In this document: piece after piece, positions 39,274 to 51,005 of the stretch
How the letters are laid out: each line of letters starts with the position of its first letter
Position numbering within the stretch: position 1 is the first letter of the stretch
DNA from: Vescimonas sanitatis
Lineage (GTDB): Bacteria; Bacillota; Clostridia; Oscillospirales; Oscillospiraceae
Length of the DNA stretch: 64,000 nt
Direction: 5' to 3'
Assembly (NCBI RefSeq): GCF_049060325.1
Contig: NZ_JBMGPW010000008.1
Span: 124,001-188,000, forward strand
Position numbers and translations under genes: made by a program
The notes under the pieces: generated by a model
The model's database searches: none
What the model saw: only the letters and a program-made list of their open reading frames with translations
What the model was told of the DNA's origin: nothing

Positions 39274-40941
39274 TTATTCGATGGCGATGATGTAGTAGTA
39301 CACCGGCTGGCCGCCGGGGAGGGCGGCGACCTCGGCGTCGGGGCAGATCGTCTCGAACACCTCGGCGGCGCGGGCGGCATCGTCCTCGGTGACGCCCTGG
39401 CCGGAGTAGACGGTGACGAACTCGGCGTTCTTATCGGCGGCTACATGAGCCAGCTTATCCAGCAGCACGTCCAGGCTGCGGTCGGTGCCCAGGAGCTTGC
39501 CGTCGCACAGGGCCAGATAGTCGCCCTCGTTGATGGCGAAGCCGTCGAAGTCGGAGTTGCGGGCGGCGTAGGTGATCTGGGCGGTGGTGACGTTGGCGGC
39601 GGCCTCGGTCATGGCGGCCAGGATAGCCTGGGGATCGTCGTTGTCCGGGTCCACGGCCATCATGGCGGAGATGCCCTGGGGCACAGTGGCGGTGGGCACC
39701 ACGATGACCTGCTTTTCCGTCAGGCCCACGCACTGCTGGGCGGCCATGATGATGTTCTTATTGTTGGGCAGGATGAACACGATCTCGCTGGGGGTGCGGT
39801 TGACCTCCTGCAGGATGGCCTCGGTGGAGGGGTTCATGGTCTGCCCGCCGGAGACGATGCGGTCCACGGTCAGGTCGCGGAACACGGCCTCGAGCCCCTC
39901 GCCGGCGCAGACGGCCAGGAAGCCGTAGCGCTTTTCCGGCGCGGCCACAGCGGTCTCGCCGCGCTCCAACTCAGCCTCGACGGCGTCCAGATCGTCGGTG
40001 GACTGGGCCTTCTTGCCGGCGGCCAGGTCGGCGGCCTGGGTACGCATATTCTCGATCTTGGCCAGCTCCAGCGTGCCGTATTTCTGGGCCTCGTTCAGGG
40101 CGTCGCCGGGGGTGTCGGTGTGGACATGGACCTTGAAGGCCTCGTCATCCTCGCCGATGACCAGGCTGTCGCCGATGCTGTTCAGATAGGCACGCAGGCC
40201 GTCCAGGGGCTTGTCGGAGGTCTTGCGGACGATGAACACGGTGTCGAAGGCGAAGGTAATGTCCTCGTCGCCGATGGCGGCGAAGTCCGCCTTCTCCTCG
40301 GCGGTATCGGCCACCTCAGGCACGGGCTCGCCCCGCAGGGCGCGGAGCATACCCTCCAGAATGATGAGGTAGCCCTTGCCGCCGGCGTCCACCACGCCGG
40401 CCTTTTTCAGCACGGGGTTCATCTCGATGGTCTCCGCCAGGGTGGTATAGCCGGTCTTGATGGCCTCGTCCAGTACGAACTCGGCGTCGTTCTTCTCGCC
40501 GGCGGCCTCCAGCGCACGTTGGGCGGCCAGGCGGGAGACGGTGAGGACCGTGCCCTCGGCGGGCTTCATCACCGCGCCGTAGGCAGTGGAAACGCCCTCC
40601 TGCATGGCCTCGGCCAGCAGGGCACCGTCGGCGGTGTCGTGGCCCTTGAGGACCTTGCTCATGCCGCGGAACAGCAGGGACAAAATGACGCCGGAGTTGC
40701 CCCGGGCACCCCGGAGCAGGCCGGAGGCCGTCAGCTTGGCGGCCTCGTCCACGGTGGCGGGCTCGGCCTTGCGGAGCTCGTTCACCGCCGTCTGGATGGT
40801 CAGGGACATATTGGTGCCGGTGTCGCCGTCGGGCACCGGAAATACGTTCAGGTCGTTGATGGCCTGTTTCTGCGCGGTGATGCAGGCGGCGCCGAAGGCG
40901 ACCATCTGCTTGAAGGCGCCGCCGCTGATCTTATCTGTCAT
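39274..40941 (-). CDS. fakA: Fatty acid kinase FakA / DAK phosphatase-domain protein
   Basis: 555 residues. The N-terminal DhaL (DAK2) ATP-binding domain has NVFPVPDGDTGTNMSLT with the metal-binding Asp cluster and RGARGNSGVILS. The linker DVVDAGGKGYL-like VVDAGGKGYLIILEG and a C-terminal DegV-like half follow. FakA phosphorylates fatty acids bound to FakB for phospholipid synthesis. No fakB is adjacent. The ATG at 40941 with GGAGA upstream is chosen. It follows the Asp23-family gene by 22 nt, the classic Firmicute pair. Confidence 0.9.
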   Translation of the reverse strand: MTDKISGGAFKQMVAFGAACITAQKQAINDLNVFPVPDGDTGTNMSLTIQTAVNELRKAEPATVDEAAKLTASGLLRGARGNSGVILSLLFRGMSKVLKGHDTADGALLAEAMQEGVSTAYGAVMKPAEGTVLTVSRLAAQRALEAAGEKNDAEFVLDEAIKTGYTTLAETIEMNPVLKKAGVVDAGGKGYLIILEGMLRALRGEPVPEVADTAEEKADFAAIGDEDITFAFDTVFIVRKTSDKPLDGLRAYLNSIGDSLVIGEDDEAFKVHVHTDTPGDALNEAQKYGTLELAKIENMRTQAADLAAGKKAQSTDDLDAVEAELERGETAVAAPEKRYGFLAVCAGEGLEAVFRDLTVDRIVSGGQTMNPSTEAILQEVNRTPSEIVFILPNNKNIIMAAQQCVGLTEKQVIVVPTATVPQGISAMMAVDPDNDDPQAILAAMTEAAANVTTAQITYAARNSDFDGFAINEGDYLALCDGKLLGTDRSLDVLLDKLAHVAADKNAEFVTVYSGQGVTEDDAARAAEVFETICPDAEVAALPGGQPVYYYIIAIE

Positions 40942-40963
40942 GTCTGTTCTCCTTCCGGGCGCG

Positions 40964-41314
40964 TCACACGGTGACGGAATCCACGCAGACATTCACCGCT
41001 TTGACGGTGACGCCGGTGTTGAGGTTGACCACATACTTGACCTCGCCCATAATGGATCGGCAGACTGTGGCGATGTTGACGCCGTTTTCCACGACGATGT
41101 GCAGCTCGATGGACACGGTGCCGTCATCATTGTACGTGACCTTGACGCCCTTGCTCATGGCCTCGGGCCGCAGGAGATGCACCAGCCCGTCAGTCATGCT
41201 GCGCTGGGCCATGCCCTTGACGCCGAAGCAGTTGGTGGCGGCCGCGCCGGTGATGGTGGTGAACACGGCGTCGCTGATGGTGATCTCGCCGTTTTCGGTG
41301 GGGACTTTTATCAT
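40964..41314 (-). CDS. Asp23/Gls24-family envelope protein
   Basis: 116 residues from ATG 41314, with AAAGGA upstream. The fold signature is GEITISDAVFTTITGAAATNCFGVKGMA near the N-terminus and VSIELHIVVENGVNIATVCRSIM followed by VKAVNVCVDSVTV. Such proteins lie at the membrane and are linked to cell-envelope homeostasis. Pairing with fakA is conserved (yloU-yloV in Bacillus). Confidence 0.92.
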   Translation of the reverse strand: MIKVPTENGEITISDAVFTTITGAAATNCFGVKGMAQRSMTDGLVHLLRPEAMSKGVKVTYNDDGTVSIELHIVVENGVNIATVCRSIMGEVKYVVNLNTGVTVKAVNVCVDSVTV

Positions 41315-41366
41315 AGCGGACTTCCTTTCTGCGGAAATGGCATAATAACACACGATAACATGGAGT

Positions 41367-41395
41367 ATTATATACTACTTCCTCCGGGATTACAA
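41367..41395 (-). promoter_or_regulatory. Promoter of the Asp23-fakA operon
   Basis: Minus strand TTGTAA (41395-41390), 17 nt, TATAAT (41372-41367). Confidence 0.75.
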
Positions 41396-41454
41396 TAGAG
41401 ATTTTACCGGGGCGGCATATGGGCAGGTTTCCCGCGCGGCTTTGAAGGCGCGGC

Positions 41455-41485
41455 GAAGAAAGGGAGCGCCCCGCGGGGCGCTCCC
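41455..41485 (-). terminator. Terminator of the glg operon
   Basis: GGGAGCGCCCCG/CGGGGCGCTCCC followed by TTTCTTC on the minus strand, 8 nt after the glgP stop. Confidence 0.8.
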
Positions 41486-41492
41486 TTGTGCG

Positions 41493-43910
41493 TTACTGCT
41501 TGTAGGGCACGTGCCAGATGGTGTCGGCGTACTGGGAGATGGCCCGGTCGGCGGCGAAGACGCCGCTGCGGGCGATGTTGGTGAGGCTCATGCGGTTCCA
41601 CGTCTCCCGGTCGCGGTAGGTGTGGCGCATCCGGGATTCGGCTTCGCAGTAGGCGGCGAAGTCGGCCAGGACCATGTACTGGTCCGCCTGACCGTCCATG
41701 CCGGTGACCAGCCGCTGGAACAGGTCCTCGTAGGTAACGCCGTCCCGGAAGCCTACCTTCAGCTGGTCCAGCACGCGGCGCAGCACCGGGTCGCGCTGGT
41801 AGAGCAGGTTGGGGTCGTAGGTGTGGCGCAGGTGCTCCACCTCATCGGCATGAAGGCCGAAGAGGAACATATTGTCGTCGCCCAGCAGGTCGTGCATTTC
41901 CACGTTGGCACCGTCCAGGGTGCCGACGGTCAGCGCGCCGTTCATCATAAACTTCATGTTGCCGGTGCCGCTGGCCTCCTTGCCGGCGGTGGAGATCTGC
42001 TGACTGACCTCGCTGGCGGGCATGAGGACCTCGGCCAAGGAGACGCGGTAGTTCTCCAGGAACACCACCTGGAGCCGATCTTTGCACAGCGGGTCGCTGT
42101 TGATCTGGTCGGCCAGAGAATTGATGAGGTGGATGATGCGCTTGGCCACGGCGTAGCCGGGGGCGGCCTTGGCGCCGAACAGGAACGTCTGGGGCGGGAG
42201 GTCCAGGCTGGGGTCATCCTGCAGGCGCTGGTACAGGTAGATGATCTGCAGGGCGTTCAGTAGCTGGCGCTTGTACTCGTGAAGGCGCTTTACCTGCACA
42301 TCGAAGATGGCGTCGGTGTTCAGCACCACACCCTGGTGTTTCCTGGCGAAGGCGGCAAAGGCAAGCTTGTTCTGATGCTTGATGTCCTCCAGACGCTGAA
42401 GGACCGCCTTGTCACCGGCGTAGGCCTCCAGCTTTTTCAGCTCCTGCGGGTGGGTGAGGTAGCCCTCGCCGATCAGGTCACGGAGCAGTCCGTCCAGACC
42501 GGGGTTGATCTGGGGCACCCAGCGGCGGTGGTCGATGCCGTTGGTGACGTTCTTGAACTTGTCCGGCATCATCTGGCAGGCGTCCTTGAACAGGTCCTTC
42601 CGCAAAATCTCGGAGTGCAGGGCGCTGACGCCGTTGACGGCCATGCTGCCGGCGATGCACAGGTTGGCCATGCGGACGCCGCCGTCCCAGATAATGGCCA
42701 GCTTGGCGGTCTTGGCGGGATCGTGGAAGAAGTCCTCCACCTGCTGCTGCCAGCGGCGGGAGATCTCCTGCAATATCTGCCACACGCGGGGCAGCAGCGT
42801 TTCGAACAGCTGCTGCGGCCAGACCTCAAGGGCCTCGGAAAGCACGGTGTGGTTGGTGTAGGCCACGCAGTGGGTGGTGATGTGCCAGGCCTCGTCCCAG
42901 CCCATGCCGGCATCGTCGATGAGGATACGCATCAGCTCCGGGATCACCAGCGTGGGGTGGGTGTCGTTGATCTGGATGACATTCTTCTCATGGAAGTTCC
43001 TGAGGGTGCCGTACTGCTGGATGTGCTTGCGGGTGATGGACTGAATGGTGGCGGACACGAAGAAATACTGCTGCTTCAGCCGCAGGGACTTGCCCTCGTA
43101 GTGGTTGTCCTCGGGGTAGAGCACCTGGCTGATGGCGTCAGCCATGGCGCGCTCCTCGGCGGCGTGGAGGTACTGGCCCTCGCTGAAGAGCTTCATGTCG
43201 ATGGGCTTGGGGCTGCGGGCCTGCCACAGGCGCAGGGTGTTCACATGGTCGGTGTCGTAGCCGGCGATCTCCATATCGCAGGGGATGGCCAGCACACGGG
43301 TGTAGTCCTCATGGACCACCATCAGGTGGTTGTTGTCCCAGCGGGTGCGGACCTTGCCGCCGAAGCGGACCTCCTCCGCCTCCTGCAGCTTGGGCAGCAG
43401 CCACGCGTCGCCCAGCTGCATCCAGTCGTCGGGCAGCTCCACCTGCTGGCCCTCCACGATCTTCTGCTTGAAAATGCCCAGCTCATAGCAGATGGAGTAG
43501 CCCGTCGCCGGGATCTCCAGGGTGGTCATGCTGTCCAGATAGCAGGCGGCCAGACGGCCCAGACCGCCGTTGCCCAGACCGGCGTCCGGCTCCATGTCGA
43601 AGATGTCCGCCGCCTTGAAGCCCAGCTCGCCGATGGCGGCGGTCAGGGGCTCCAGCAGCTCCAGATTGAAGGCGTTTTTCATCAGGCTGCGGCCCATCAG
43701 GAACTCCAGCGACAGGTAGTGGACCTTGCGCTTTTCCTCGTGAGCCGTCTCCTCGCGGGTCTGTACGCCGTGCTCGGCCATGATGTCCCGCAGGACCATG
43801 GCGCAGGCCTTCATCATCTCGCCGTCGGTGGCCTGCTGCTCGGTGCAGCCGTAGTTGAGGCGCAGCTTCTGCACGATGGCCTCTTTCAGGGTCTCTTTGT
43901 TGTAGGTCAT
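41493..43910 (-). CDS. glgP: Glycogen/starch phosphorylase
   Basis: 805 residues, the usual length. The PLP site is in ASGTGNMKFMMNGALTVGTLDG with the Schiff-base Lys. Other family motifs are GNGGLGRLAACYLDSM, RWDNNHLMVV and VIQINDTHPTL. It releases glucose-1-phosphate from glycogen. AAGGAGGAG precedes ATG 43910. Last gene of glgBCDAP, so synthesis and breakdown are co-expressed. Confidence 0.95.
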   Translation of the reverse strand: MTYNKETLKEAIVQKLRLNYGCTEQQATDGEMMKACAMVLRDIMAEHGVQTREETAHEEKRKVHYLSLEFLMGRSLMKNAFNLELLEPLTAAIGELGFKAADIFDMEPDAGLGNGGLGRLAACYLDSMTTLEIPATGYSICYELGIFKQKIVEGQQVELPDDWMQLGDAWLLPKLQEAEEVRFGGKVRTRWDNNHLMVVHEDYTRVLAIPCDMEIAGYDTDHVNTLRLWQARSPKPIDMKLFSEGQYLHAAEERAMADAISQVLYPEDNHYEGKSLRLKQQYFFVSATIQSITRKHIQQYGTLRNFHEKNVIQINDTHPTLVIPELMRILIDDAGMGWDEAWHITTHCVAYTNHTVLSEALEVWPQQLFETLLPRVWQILQEISRRWQQQVEDFFHDPAKTAKLAIIWDGGVRMANLCIAGSMAVNGVSALHSEILRKDLFKDACQMMPDKFKNVTNGIDHRRWVPQINPGLDGLLRDLIGEGYLTHPQELKKLEAYAGDKAVLQRLEDIKHQNKLAFAAFARKHQGVVLNTDAIFDVQVKRLHEYKRQLLNALQIIYLYQRLQDDPSLDLPPQTFLFGAKAAPGYAVAKRIIHLINSLADQINSDPLCKDRLQVVFLENYRVSLAEVLMPASEVSQQISTAGKEASGTGNMKFMMNGALTVGTLDGANVEMHDLLGDDNMFLFGLHADEVEHLRHTYDPNLLYQRDPVLRRVLDQLKVGFRDGVTYEDLFQRLVTGMDGQADQYMVLADFAAYCEAESRMRHTYRDRETWNRMSLTNIARSGVFAADRAISQYADTIWHVPYKQ

Positions 43911-43931
43911 ATCGGGTAACTCCTCCTTGGG

Positions 43932-45359
43932 TCAAAGGTTCTCATAAATGTGCCGGTAGGCCGCCGCGCTGCGGCCCCAGCTGAAGTCCGCGGTCATGCC
44001 ACGGTATCGAACGGTGTCGAAGCCTGTCCGGTCGCCCCGGTACAGGCCGGTGGCCTGACCGATGACGGAGAGCATGGCCCCGGCGTCATAGTCGCCGAAC
44101 AGGTAGCCGGTGCCGTCCTCCTGCCCCACCTGGCAGGAGCGCACGGTGTCCGCCAGACCGCCGGTGCTCCGCACGATGGGCACCGCGCCGTAGCGCATGG
44201 CGATCATCTGGCTCAGGCCGCAGGGCTCGCTGCGGGAGGGCATCAGGAACAGGTCCGCGGCGGCGTAGACGCGCCGGGACAGGTCCTCGGCGTACAGGAT
44301 CTGGGCTGACACGCGGCCGGGGTACTGCCCCGCCTTCCAGCGGAAGAAGTCCTCATACTGCCTGTCGCCGGTGCCCAGCACCACGAACTGGCAGCCGGTG
44401 GCCATAATGCCGTCCATGGCCTGCTGCACGAGATCAAGCCCCTTGTGGCCCACCAGCCGCGTCACCATGGCGATCAGCGGCGTGTCCGGCTCCTGGGCAA
44501 GTCCGAGGGCAGCCTGCAGGGATGCCTTGCACACGGCCTTGCCGGTCGGGTCTGCCGCCGTGTAATGCGCCGGAAGCGCCGGGTCGGACGCCGGGTCGTA
44601 GGTGACGGTGTCGATGCCGTTGACCACGCCGTGCATTTTCCAGCCGATGGCGTCCACCACGCTCTCCAGCCCCTCGGCATAGGCCGGGTCATGGAGTTGG
44701 GCGGCGTAGGTGGGACTGACGGTGGTGACGGCGTCCGCCATGAGCATGGCACCCTTCATCAGGTTCACGTCGCCGTCCATGCGGAGGGTGCCGTCATCGT
44801 ACCAGCCACGATCCAGACCGAAGAGCTGGTCCACGCTGTCGCTGCCGTAGCGGCCCTGATACTCAATGTTGTGAATGGTGAACACCGTGCGGATATGGCG
44901 TATCTCCCACCAGCGGGTGGCCGCGTCCTTGAGATAGATGGGCACCAGCGCCGTCTGCCAGTCGTTGCAGTGGAGGATGTCCGGCATCCAGTCCAGGCTG
45001 GGCAGCAGGTCGACGACCGCGTGGCTGAAAAAGGCGAAGCGCTCGCCGTCGTCAAACTCACCGTACAGGCGGCCGCGGCGGAAGTATTTTTCGTTGTCCA
45101 CGAAGTACCAGGTCACGCCCCGGTCATGGAGGGAGAACAGGCCGCAGTACTCATGCCGCCAGCCCAGGTCCACGTAGATATACCGGCGGAAGGTCATTTT
45201 CTCCCGCCACTGGGGGCCGATCTTGTCGTACAGGGGCAGGATGACGGCGGTCTCGACACCCTCCGCCGCCAGGGCGGGGGGGAGGCTGCCGGCCACATCG
45301 GCCAGGCCGCCGGTCTTGCAGAAGGGATAGGCTTCGCTGGTCACATACAGCAGCTTCAT
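43932..45359 (-). CDS. glgA: Glycogen synthase
   Basis: 475 residues, GT5 family. The N-terminal KTGGLADVAGSLP binds ADP-glucose; ILHCNDWQTALVPIYL and, near the C-terminus, MPSRSEPCGLSQMIAMRYG with the catalytic Glu are intact. It elongates alpha-1,4-glucan from ADP-glucose made by GlgC/GlgD. It lies 16 nt after glgD. Confidence 0.95.
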   Translation of the reverse strand: MKLLYVTSEAYPFCKTGGLADVAGSLPPALAAEGVETAVILPLYDKIGPQWREKMTFRRYIYVDLGWRHEYCGLFSLHDRGVTWYFVDNEKYFRRGRLYGEFDDGERFAFFSHAVVDLLPSLDWMPDILHCNDWQTALVPIYLKDAATRWWEIRHIRTVFTIHNIEYQGRYGSDSVDQLFGLDRGWYDDGTLRMDGDVNLMKGAMLMADAVTTVSPTYAAQLHDPAYAEGLESVVDAIGWKMHGVVNGIDTVTYDPASDPALPAHYTAADPTGKAVCKASLQAALGLAQEPDTPLIAMVTRLVGHKGLDLVQQAMDGIMATGCQFVVLGTGDRQYEDFFRWKAGQYPGRVSAQILYAEDLSRRVYAAADLFLMPSRSEPCGLSQMIAMRYGAVPIVRSTGGLADTVRSCQVGQEDGTGYLFGDYDAGAMLSVIGQATGLYRGDRTGFDTVRYRGMTADFSWGRSAAAYRHIYENL

Positions 45360-45375
45360 GGCAGGCTCCTTTCTC

Positions 45376-46488
45376 TCACACCGTCGCGCCCTTGGCGATG
45401 ACGATGGGATAGCGCTCGTGGCCCATCAGGGTCACATTCTCGCTGATGGTGACGTATTTGTCGGTGATCACGCCCCGCAGTATGGCACCGCGCTTGACCA
45501 CCGTGTCCTTGAACAGGATACAGTTTTCCACGCTGGCACCCTTTTCAATACGCACGTTGCGGAACAGCACGCAGTTTTTTGCGCTGCCCTGGATGTCGCA
45601 GCCGTCGGCGGCCAGAGAGTTGACGCAGCCGCCCTCCGGGTCGATGTAGCTGGAGGGGGAGTCGTTTTCCTTGCCGTATACCGGACGGTCCGGGCAGAAC
45701 AGGGCGCTGCGGGTGGCGGTATCCAGCAGCTCCATGCTGCGGTCGTAGTAGTTCTGCAGGGTGCTGATGTGGGCGGCGTAGCCGTCGTAGACATAGCTTT
45801 GCAGGCGGAGGCGGCTGCTCATGCCCTGAAGGACATCCCGCCGCAGGCTGTAACGGTTGTGGCTCAGGCACTCCGTCACCAGCTGGATGAGCAGCTCGGT
45901 CCGCAGGACAAAGATGTTCAGGCAGCGATAGCCCTCCGGCGTGTGCAGGCCGTAGGCCGTGTCGGTGATGCGGCCCCAGGCGTCCAGCCGGAAGTAGGTG
46001 TCCTGCCCGTCGCCGGGGACGGCGGTGCAGACGGCGGTGATGTCCGCGCCGGTGTCGATATGGCGGCGGAGCACGTCCTCCAGGGGCGCGTTGATGACCG
46101 TGTCGCTGTCGGACAGCACCACGTAGTCCTGGCGGATGCTCTTCAGGTAGTTCATCACACTGCCCAGGGCATCCACGCGGCCGCGGAACTGGCCGTCGCC
46201 GCGGTGCTGCTCATTATAGGCGAAGGCCGGCAGCAGCGTCAGACCGCCGAAGTTGCGGCTCAGGTCCCAGCTCTTGCCGCTGCCCAGGTGGTCCAGCAGC
46301 GACTGGCACTTGCCGTGCATGATGACGCCCACGTCCGTGACGCCGGCGTTCACCATGCTGGAGAGGATGAAGTCGATGATGCGGTAGTCACCGCCGAAGG
46401 GGATGGAGCCGTGGACGCGATTTTCGATGAGCTCCCGCAGACCGTTTTCCTTGTCGTAGGAGAAGATGATCCCGTGCATTCCGTTCAT
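45376..46488 (-). CDS. glgD: ADP-glucose pyrophosphorylase regulatory subunit GlgD
   Basis: 370 residues. Similar to GlgC, but the N-terminal nucleotide loop is degenerate: MNGMHGIIFSYDKENGLREL replaces the GGxGxRL loop, and catalytic residues are missing, as expected for the GlgD subunit of Firmicutes. The beta-helix C-terminal half is present (CVLFRNVRIEKGASVENCI). It works as a heterotetramer with GlgC. Overlaps glgC by 4 nt. Confidence 0.93.
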   Translation of the reverse strand: MNGMHGIIFSYDKENGLRELIENRVHGSIPFGGDYRIIDFILSSMVNAGVTDVGVIMHGKCQSLLDHLGSGKSWDLSRNFGGLTLLPAFAYNEQHRGDGQFRGRVDALGSVMNYLKSIRQDYVVLSDSDTVINAPLEDVLRRHIDTGADITAVCTAVPGDGQDTYFRLDAWGRITDTAYGLHTPEGYRCLNIFVLRTELLIQLVTECLSHNRYSLRRDVLQGMSSRLRLQSYVYDGYAAHISTLQNYYDRSMELLDTATRSALFCPDRPVYGKENDSPSSYIDPEGGCVNSLAADGCDIQGSAKNCVLFRNVRIEKGASVENCILFKDTVVKRGAILRGVITDKYVTISENVTLMGHERYPIVIAKGATV

Positions 46489-47689
46489 GGCCGCACCTCC
46501 TTGCCGTTTTCGCCCAGCATCATTTTCGGTTCGATGACCGCGCCGTCCGCCACGGAGGTCCGGGGCCCCAGCACGGCGATACCCCAGTCCTCAAAGGGGA
46601 CGCTGCCCGGGGCGCCGCCCACCACGGCATTTCTGCCTACGCGGCAGCCCTCGCCCACGATGGCGTAGGACACCTTCGCGCCTGCCTCGATGACGGCGCC
46701 GGGCATGACCACGGAATAGGAGACGGACGCGCCCTCGGCCACGGTGGTGCCGGTGCTGAGGACGGCGTTCTTTACCTCGCCCAGCACGGTGCAGCCCTTG
46801 GCCACGGCGCTGTTGCCCACATCGCCCGTTTTACCGATGTAGGTGGGCGGGCAGGTGGGCGTGCGGCCGTAGATGCGCCACTTCTTGTCCAGCAGGTTCA
46901 GCCCGGAGCCGGGGGAGAGCATATCCATGTTGGCATCCCACAGGGAGTCCAGCGTACCCACGTCCTTCCAGTAGCCCTCGAAGCGGTAGGCGGACATCTT
47001 CTCACCGTTTCGCAGCATAGCGGGGATGATGTTTTTTCCGAAGTCGTTGTCGCTGCGGGGGTCAGTCTCATCATCGATGAGGTACTGGCGCAGCTTTTTC
47101 CAGGTGAAGATATAGATGCCCATAGAGGCCAGGTTGCTTTTCGGTTCCTTGGGCTTCTCGGCGAACTCGGTGATGTTGTCCTCGCCGTCCACGGCCATGA
47201 TGCCGAAGCGGCTGGCCTCCTCCCAGGGGACCTCCATGACGGAGATGGTGCAGTCAGCGCCGGTGGCCTTGTGGCGGCGCAGCATCAGGGAGTAGTCCAT
47301 CTTATAGATGTGGTCGCCGGAGAGCACCAGTACGTACTCCGGGTCGTACAGATCCACGAAGCCGATGTTCTGGTAGATGGCGTTGGCGGTGCCCTTGTAC
47401 CAGACGGCGCCGCCGGCGCTCTGGTAGGGCGGCAGGATATGTACGCCGCCGTTGACACGGTCCAGCTCCCAGGGCTGGCCGCTGCCGATGTAGGTGTTCA
47501 GCTCCAGCGGCCGGTACTGGGTCAGTACGCCCACGGTGTCGATGCCGGAGTTGGTACAGTTGGACAGGGGAAAGTCAATGATGCGGAATTTGCCGCCGAA
47601 GGGCACGGCGGGCTTGGCCATGCTACCGGTGAGCACGTACAGGCGGCTGCCCTGGCCGCCGGCCAGCAGCATCGCCACACACTCTTTTT

Positions 47690-47693
<4 letters not shown>
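46485..47693 (-). CDS. glgC: Glucose-1-phosphate adenylyltransferase GlgC
   Basis: 402 residues; catalytic subunit. MLLAGGQGSRLYVLTGSMAKPAVPFGG is the nucleotide/glucose-1-phosphate loop, LSGDHIYKMDY holds the catalytic Asp, and FAEKPKEPKS the sugar-phosphate Lys. The C-terminal left-handed beta-helix is complete. It makes ADP-glucose, the donor for GlgA. Overlaps glgB by 4 nt and glgD by 4 nt. Confidence 0.96.
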
Positions 47694-49567
<1,874 letters not shown>

Positions 49568-49650
49568 GTGCTCAGCTCCTTTTCTCTCACGCTGCTCGTC
49601 TGCTCTATGGTAGCACGCCTGTTCCGTCAAAGGACGCGAAACAGGTCGCT

Positions 49651-49662
49651 GGTAACGTTACC
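49651..49662. promoter_or_regulatory. Perfect palindrome, candidate LacI-family operator
   Basis: GGTAACGTTACC begins 4 nt downstream of the -10 of the glg promoter, over the start of transcription. This is the form and position of LacI/MalR-type operators. Confidence 0.65.
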
Positions 49663-49665
49663 GAC

Positions 49666-49694
49666 ATTGTACCCCATTTTTCCCGTCCCGTCAA
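49666..49694 (-). promoter_or_regulatory. Promoter of glgBCDAP
   Basis: Minus strand TTGACG (49694-49689), 17 nt, TACAAT (49671-49666). Confidence 0.85.
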
Positions 49695-49746
49695 CAAACA
49701 AGGCGCTTTTTGTGCCGCGGCGGGGGCGGAAAAGGGCCGCAAGCAC

Positions 49747-49781
49747 AAAAGGGAAACGCAGGCGCGCTGCGTTTCCCTTTT
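49747..49781 (-). terminator. Terminator of the xpaC-like operon
   Basis: AAAAGGGAAACGCAG/CTGCGTTTCCCTTTT, just after the stop at 49785. Confidence 0.9.
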
Positions 49782-49784
49782 CGT

Positions 49785-51005
49785 TTACTCATCCCGCTGC
49801 TGCACGGCGCTGCTGCCGTTCAGGCCGAAGTCGTCCGCTACGCTGGCGGTGTCCCGGCGCAGCATGGTCTCCATCACCCGGATATCGCTGTCGATATCCA
49901 TGGCATCGGTGCGGTACAGCTCGTCCAGCTGGTGCTCGAAGCCCGCCACGATGCTGTCCATGGTCTTTTCGATCTTGGCCTTGGCCTGGCTCAGGTTCTC
50001 GCCGCTGACGCCGGCCTCCTCGAAGCTGGCGTAGTTTTCCAGCAGCTTCAGGGTAGTGGGCAGGTAGTAGTTCAGGAACGTGCCGGCGGCGTCACGCTTG
50101 GCCTCGTCCTCTTCAATGAGTTTGAAAATACGGCCGGACACCTGCTCCATGCGGTCCAGCTTGGCGCTGATGGCCTCGTCGGCGATGCGGTCGTTCAGCT
50201 CGCGGATCTGGGCCAGGATGGCGGCGTAGCCCGCCGGCGCGGGCGCGGTCTGTGCGGGCTGACCCTGCTCCGCCTTGGCGCGGTGGGCGGCATCAAAGTA
50301 CGCCGTGGCGGCGGCCTGGGACTTGAAGAGCATACCGCTGCCCATGTCGATATAGGCCTCGTCACCCCAGAGGCCCTTTTCCAGCATCAGGTTCACGTCC
50401 TTCTCCACCCGACGGCGGGACACGTCGGCGGCCCGGGCCAGATAGTCCAGGGGCACGGCCTGCTTCTGCCCGACGGTGCGGAGGTAGGTGGCAAAGCGCC
50501 GCTGGCGGCGCTTCATGGCGCCGCTGCCCAGCAGCAGGGACGCGCCGCCGGCCATCATGCCCAGGGGATAGAACAGCTGCCGGGCAAAGTACCACCACTC
50601 GTTGTAGTGGTAGGCGTAGGACAGGTTGTCGCTGACGGCACTGAGCATAGCCACGCAGCCCAGAATACCCAGCACCGCGCCGATGATCTTCATGGTTTTG
50701 GCGCCCTTGTCGGAGTAGTTCGGCGTCTCTGTGACCTTGCGGACGGTGTTCTTCGCCGCGGAGGCGCGCGCCTGCGCAGGCTTCGCCTCGGCGCTGCCCG
50801 CCGCCGTCCGCTGCCACGCATCCCGCGCCTGCTGGCGCATTTTCCTGCCGCCGCCCTCGCTGAGCTTGCTCAGCAGCAGGATCAGGCCCACAGGCCAGGC
50901 CACGGCAAACATCACCGCGATGAATATCCACGAACCCAGGTCGTTATTGTTCTTTTTCGGCGGCTTCGGCTGAAGACCGTTGTTCTCGTCGTATTCGTAG
51001 CTCAT
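49785..51005 (-). CDS. XpaC-like membrane protein (5-bromo-4-chloroindolyl phosphate hydrolysis family)
   Basis: 406 residues. An N-terminal membrane helix (SWIFIAVMFAVAWPVGLILLL, about 25-45), a linker rich in Ala/Lys, two more helices near 106-160, a short helix-turn region YLARAADVSRRRVEKDVNLML, then the XpaC-type helical domain (about 250-385). XpaC proteins usually pair with TelA-like toxic-anion resistance proteins, but no telA lies beside this one. Function unproven. Overlaps the DUF896 gene by 4 nt. Confidence 0.78.
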   Translation of the reverse strand: MSYEYDENNGLQPKPPKKNNNDLGSWIFIAVMFAVAWPVGLILLLSKLSEGGGRKMRQQARDAWQRTAAGSAEAKPAQARASAAKNTVRKVTETPNYSDKGAKTMKIIGAVLGILGCVAMLSAVSDNLSYAYHYNEWWYFARQLFYPLGMMAGGASLLLGSGAMKRRQRRFATYLRTVGQKQAVPLDYLARAADVSRRRVEKDVNLMLEKGLWGDEAYIDMGSGMLFKSQAAATAYFDAAHRAKAEQGQPAQTAPAPAGYAAILAQIRELNDRIADEAISAKLDRMEQVSGRIFKLIEEDEAKRDAAGTFLNYYLPTTLKLLENYASFEEAGVSGENLSQAKAKIEKTMDSIVAGFEHQLDELYRTDAMDIDSDIRVMETMLRRDTASVADDFGLNGSSAVQQRDE

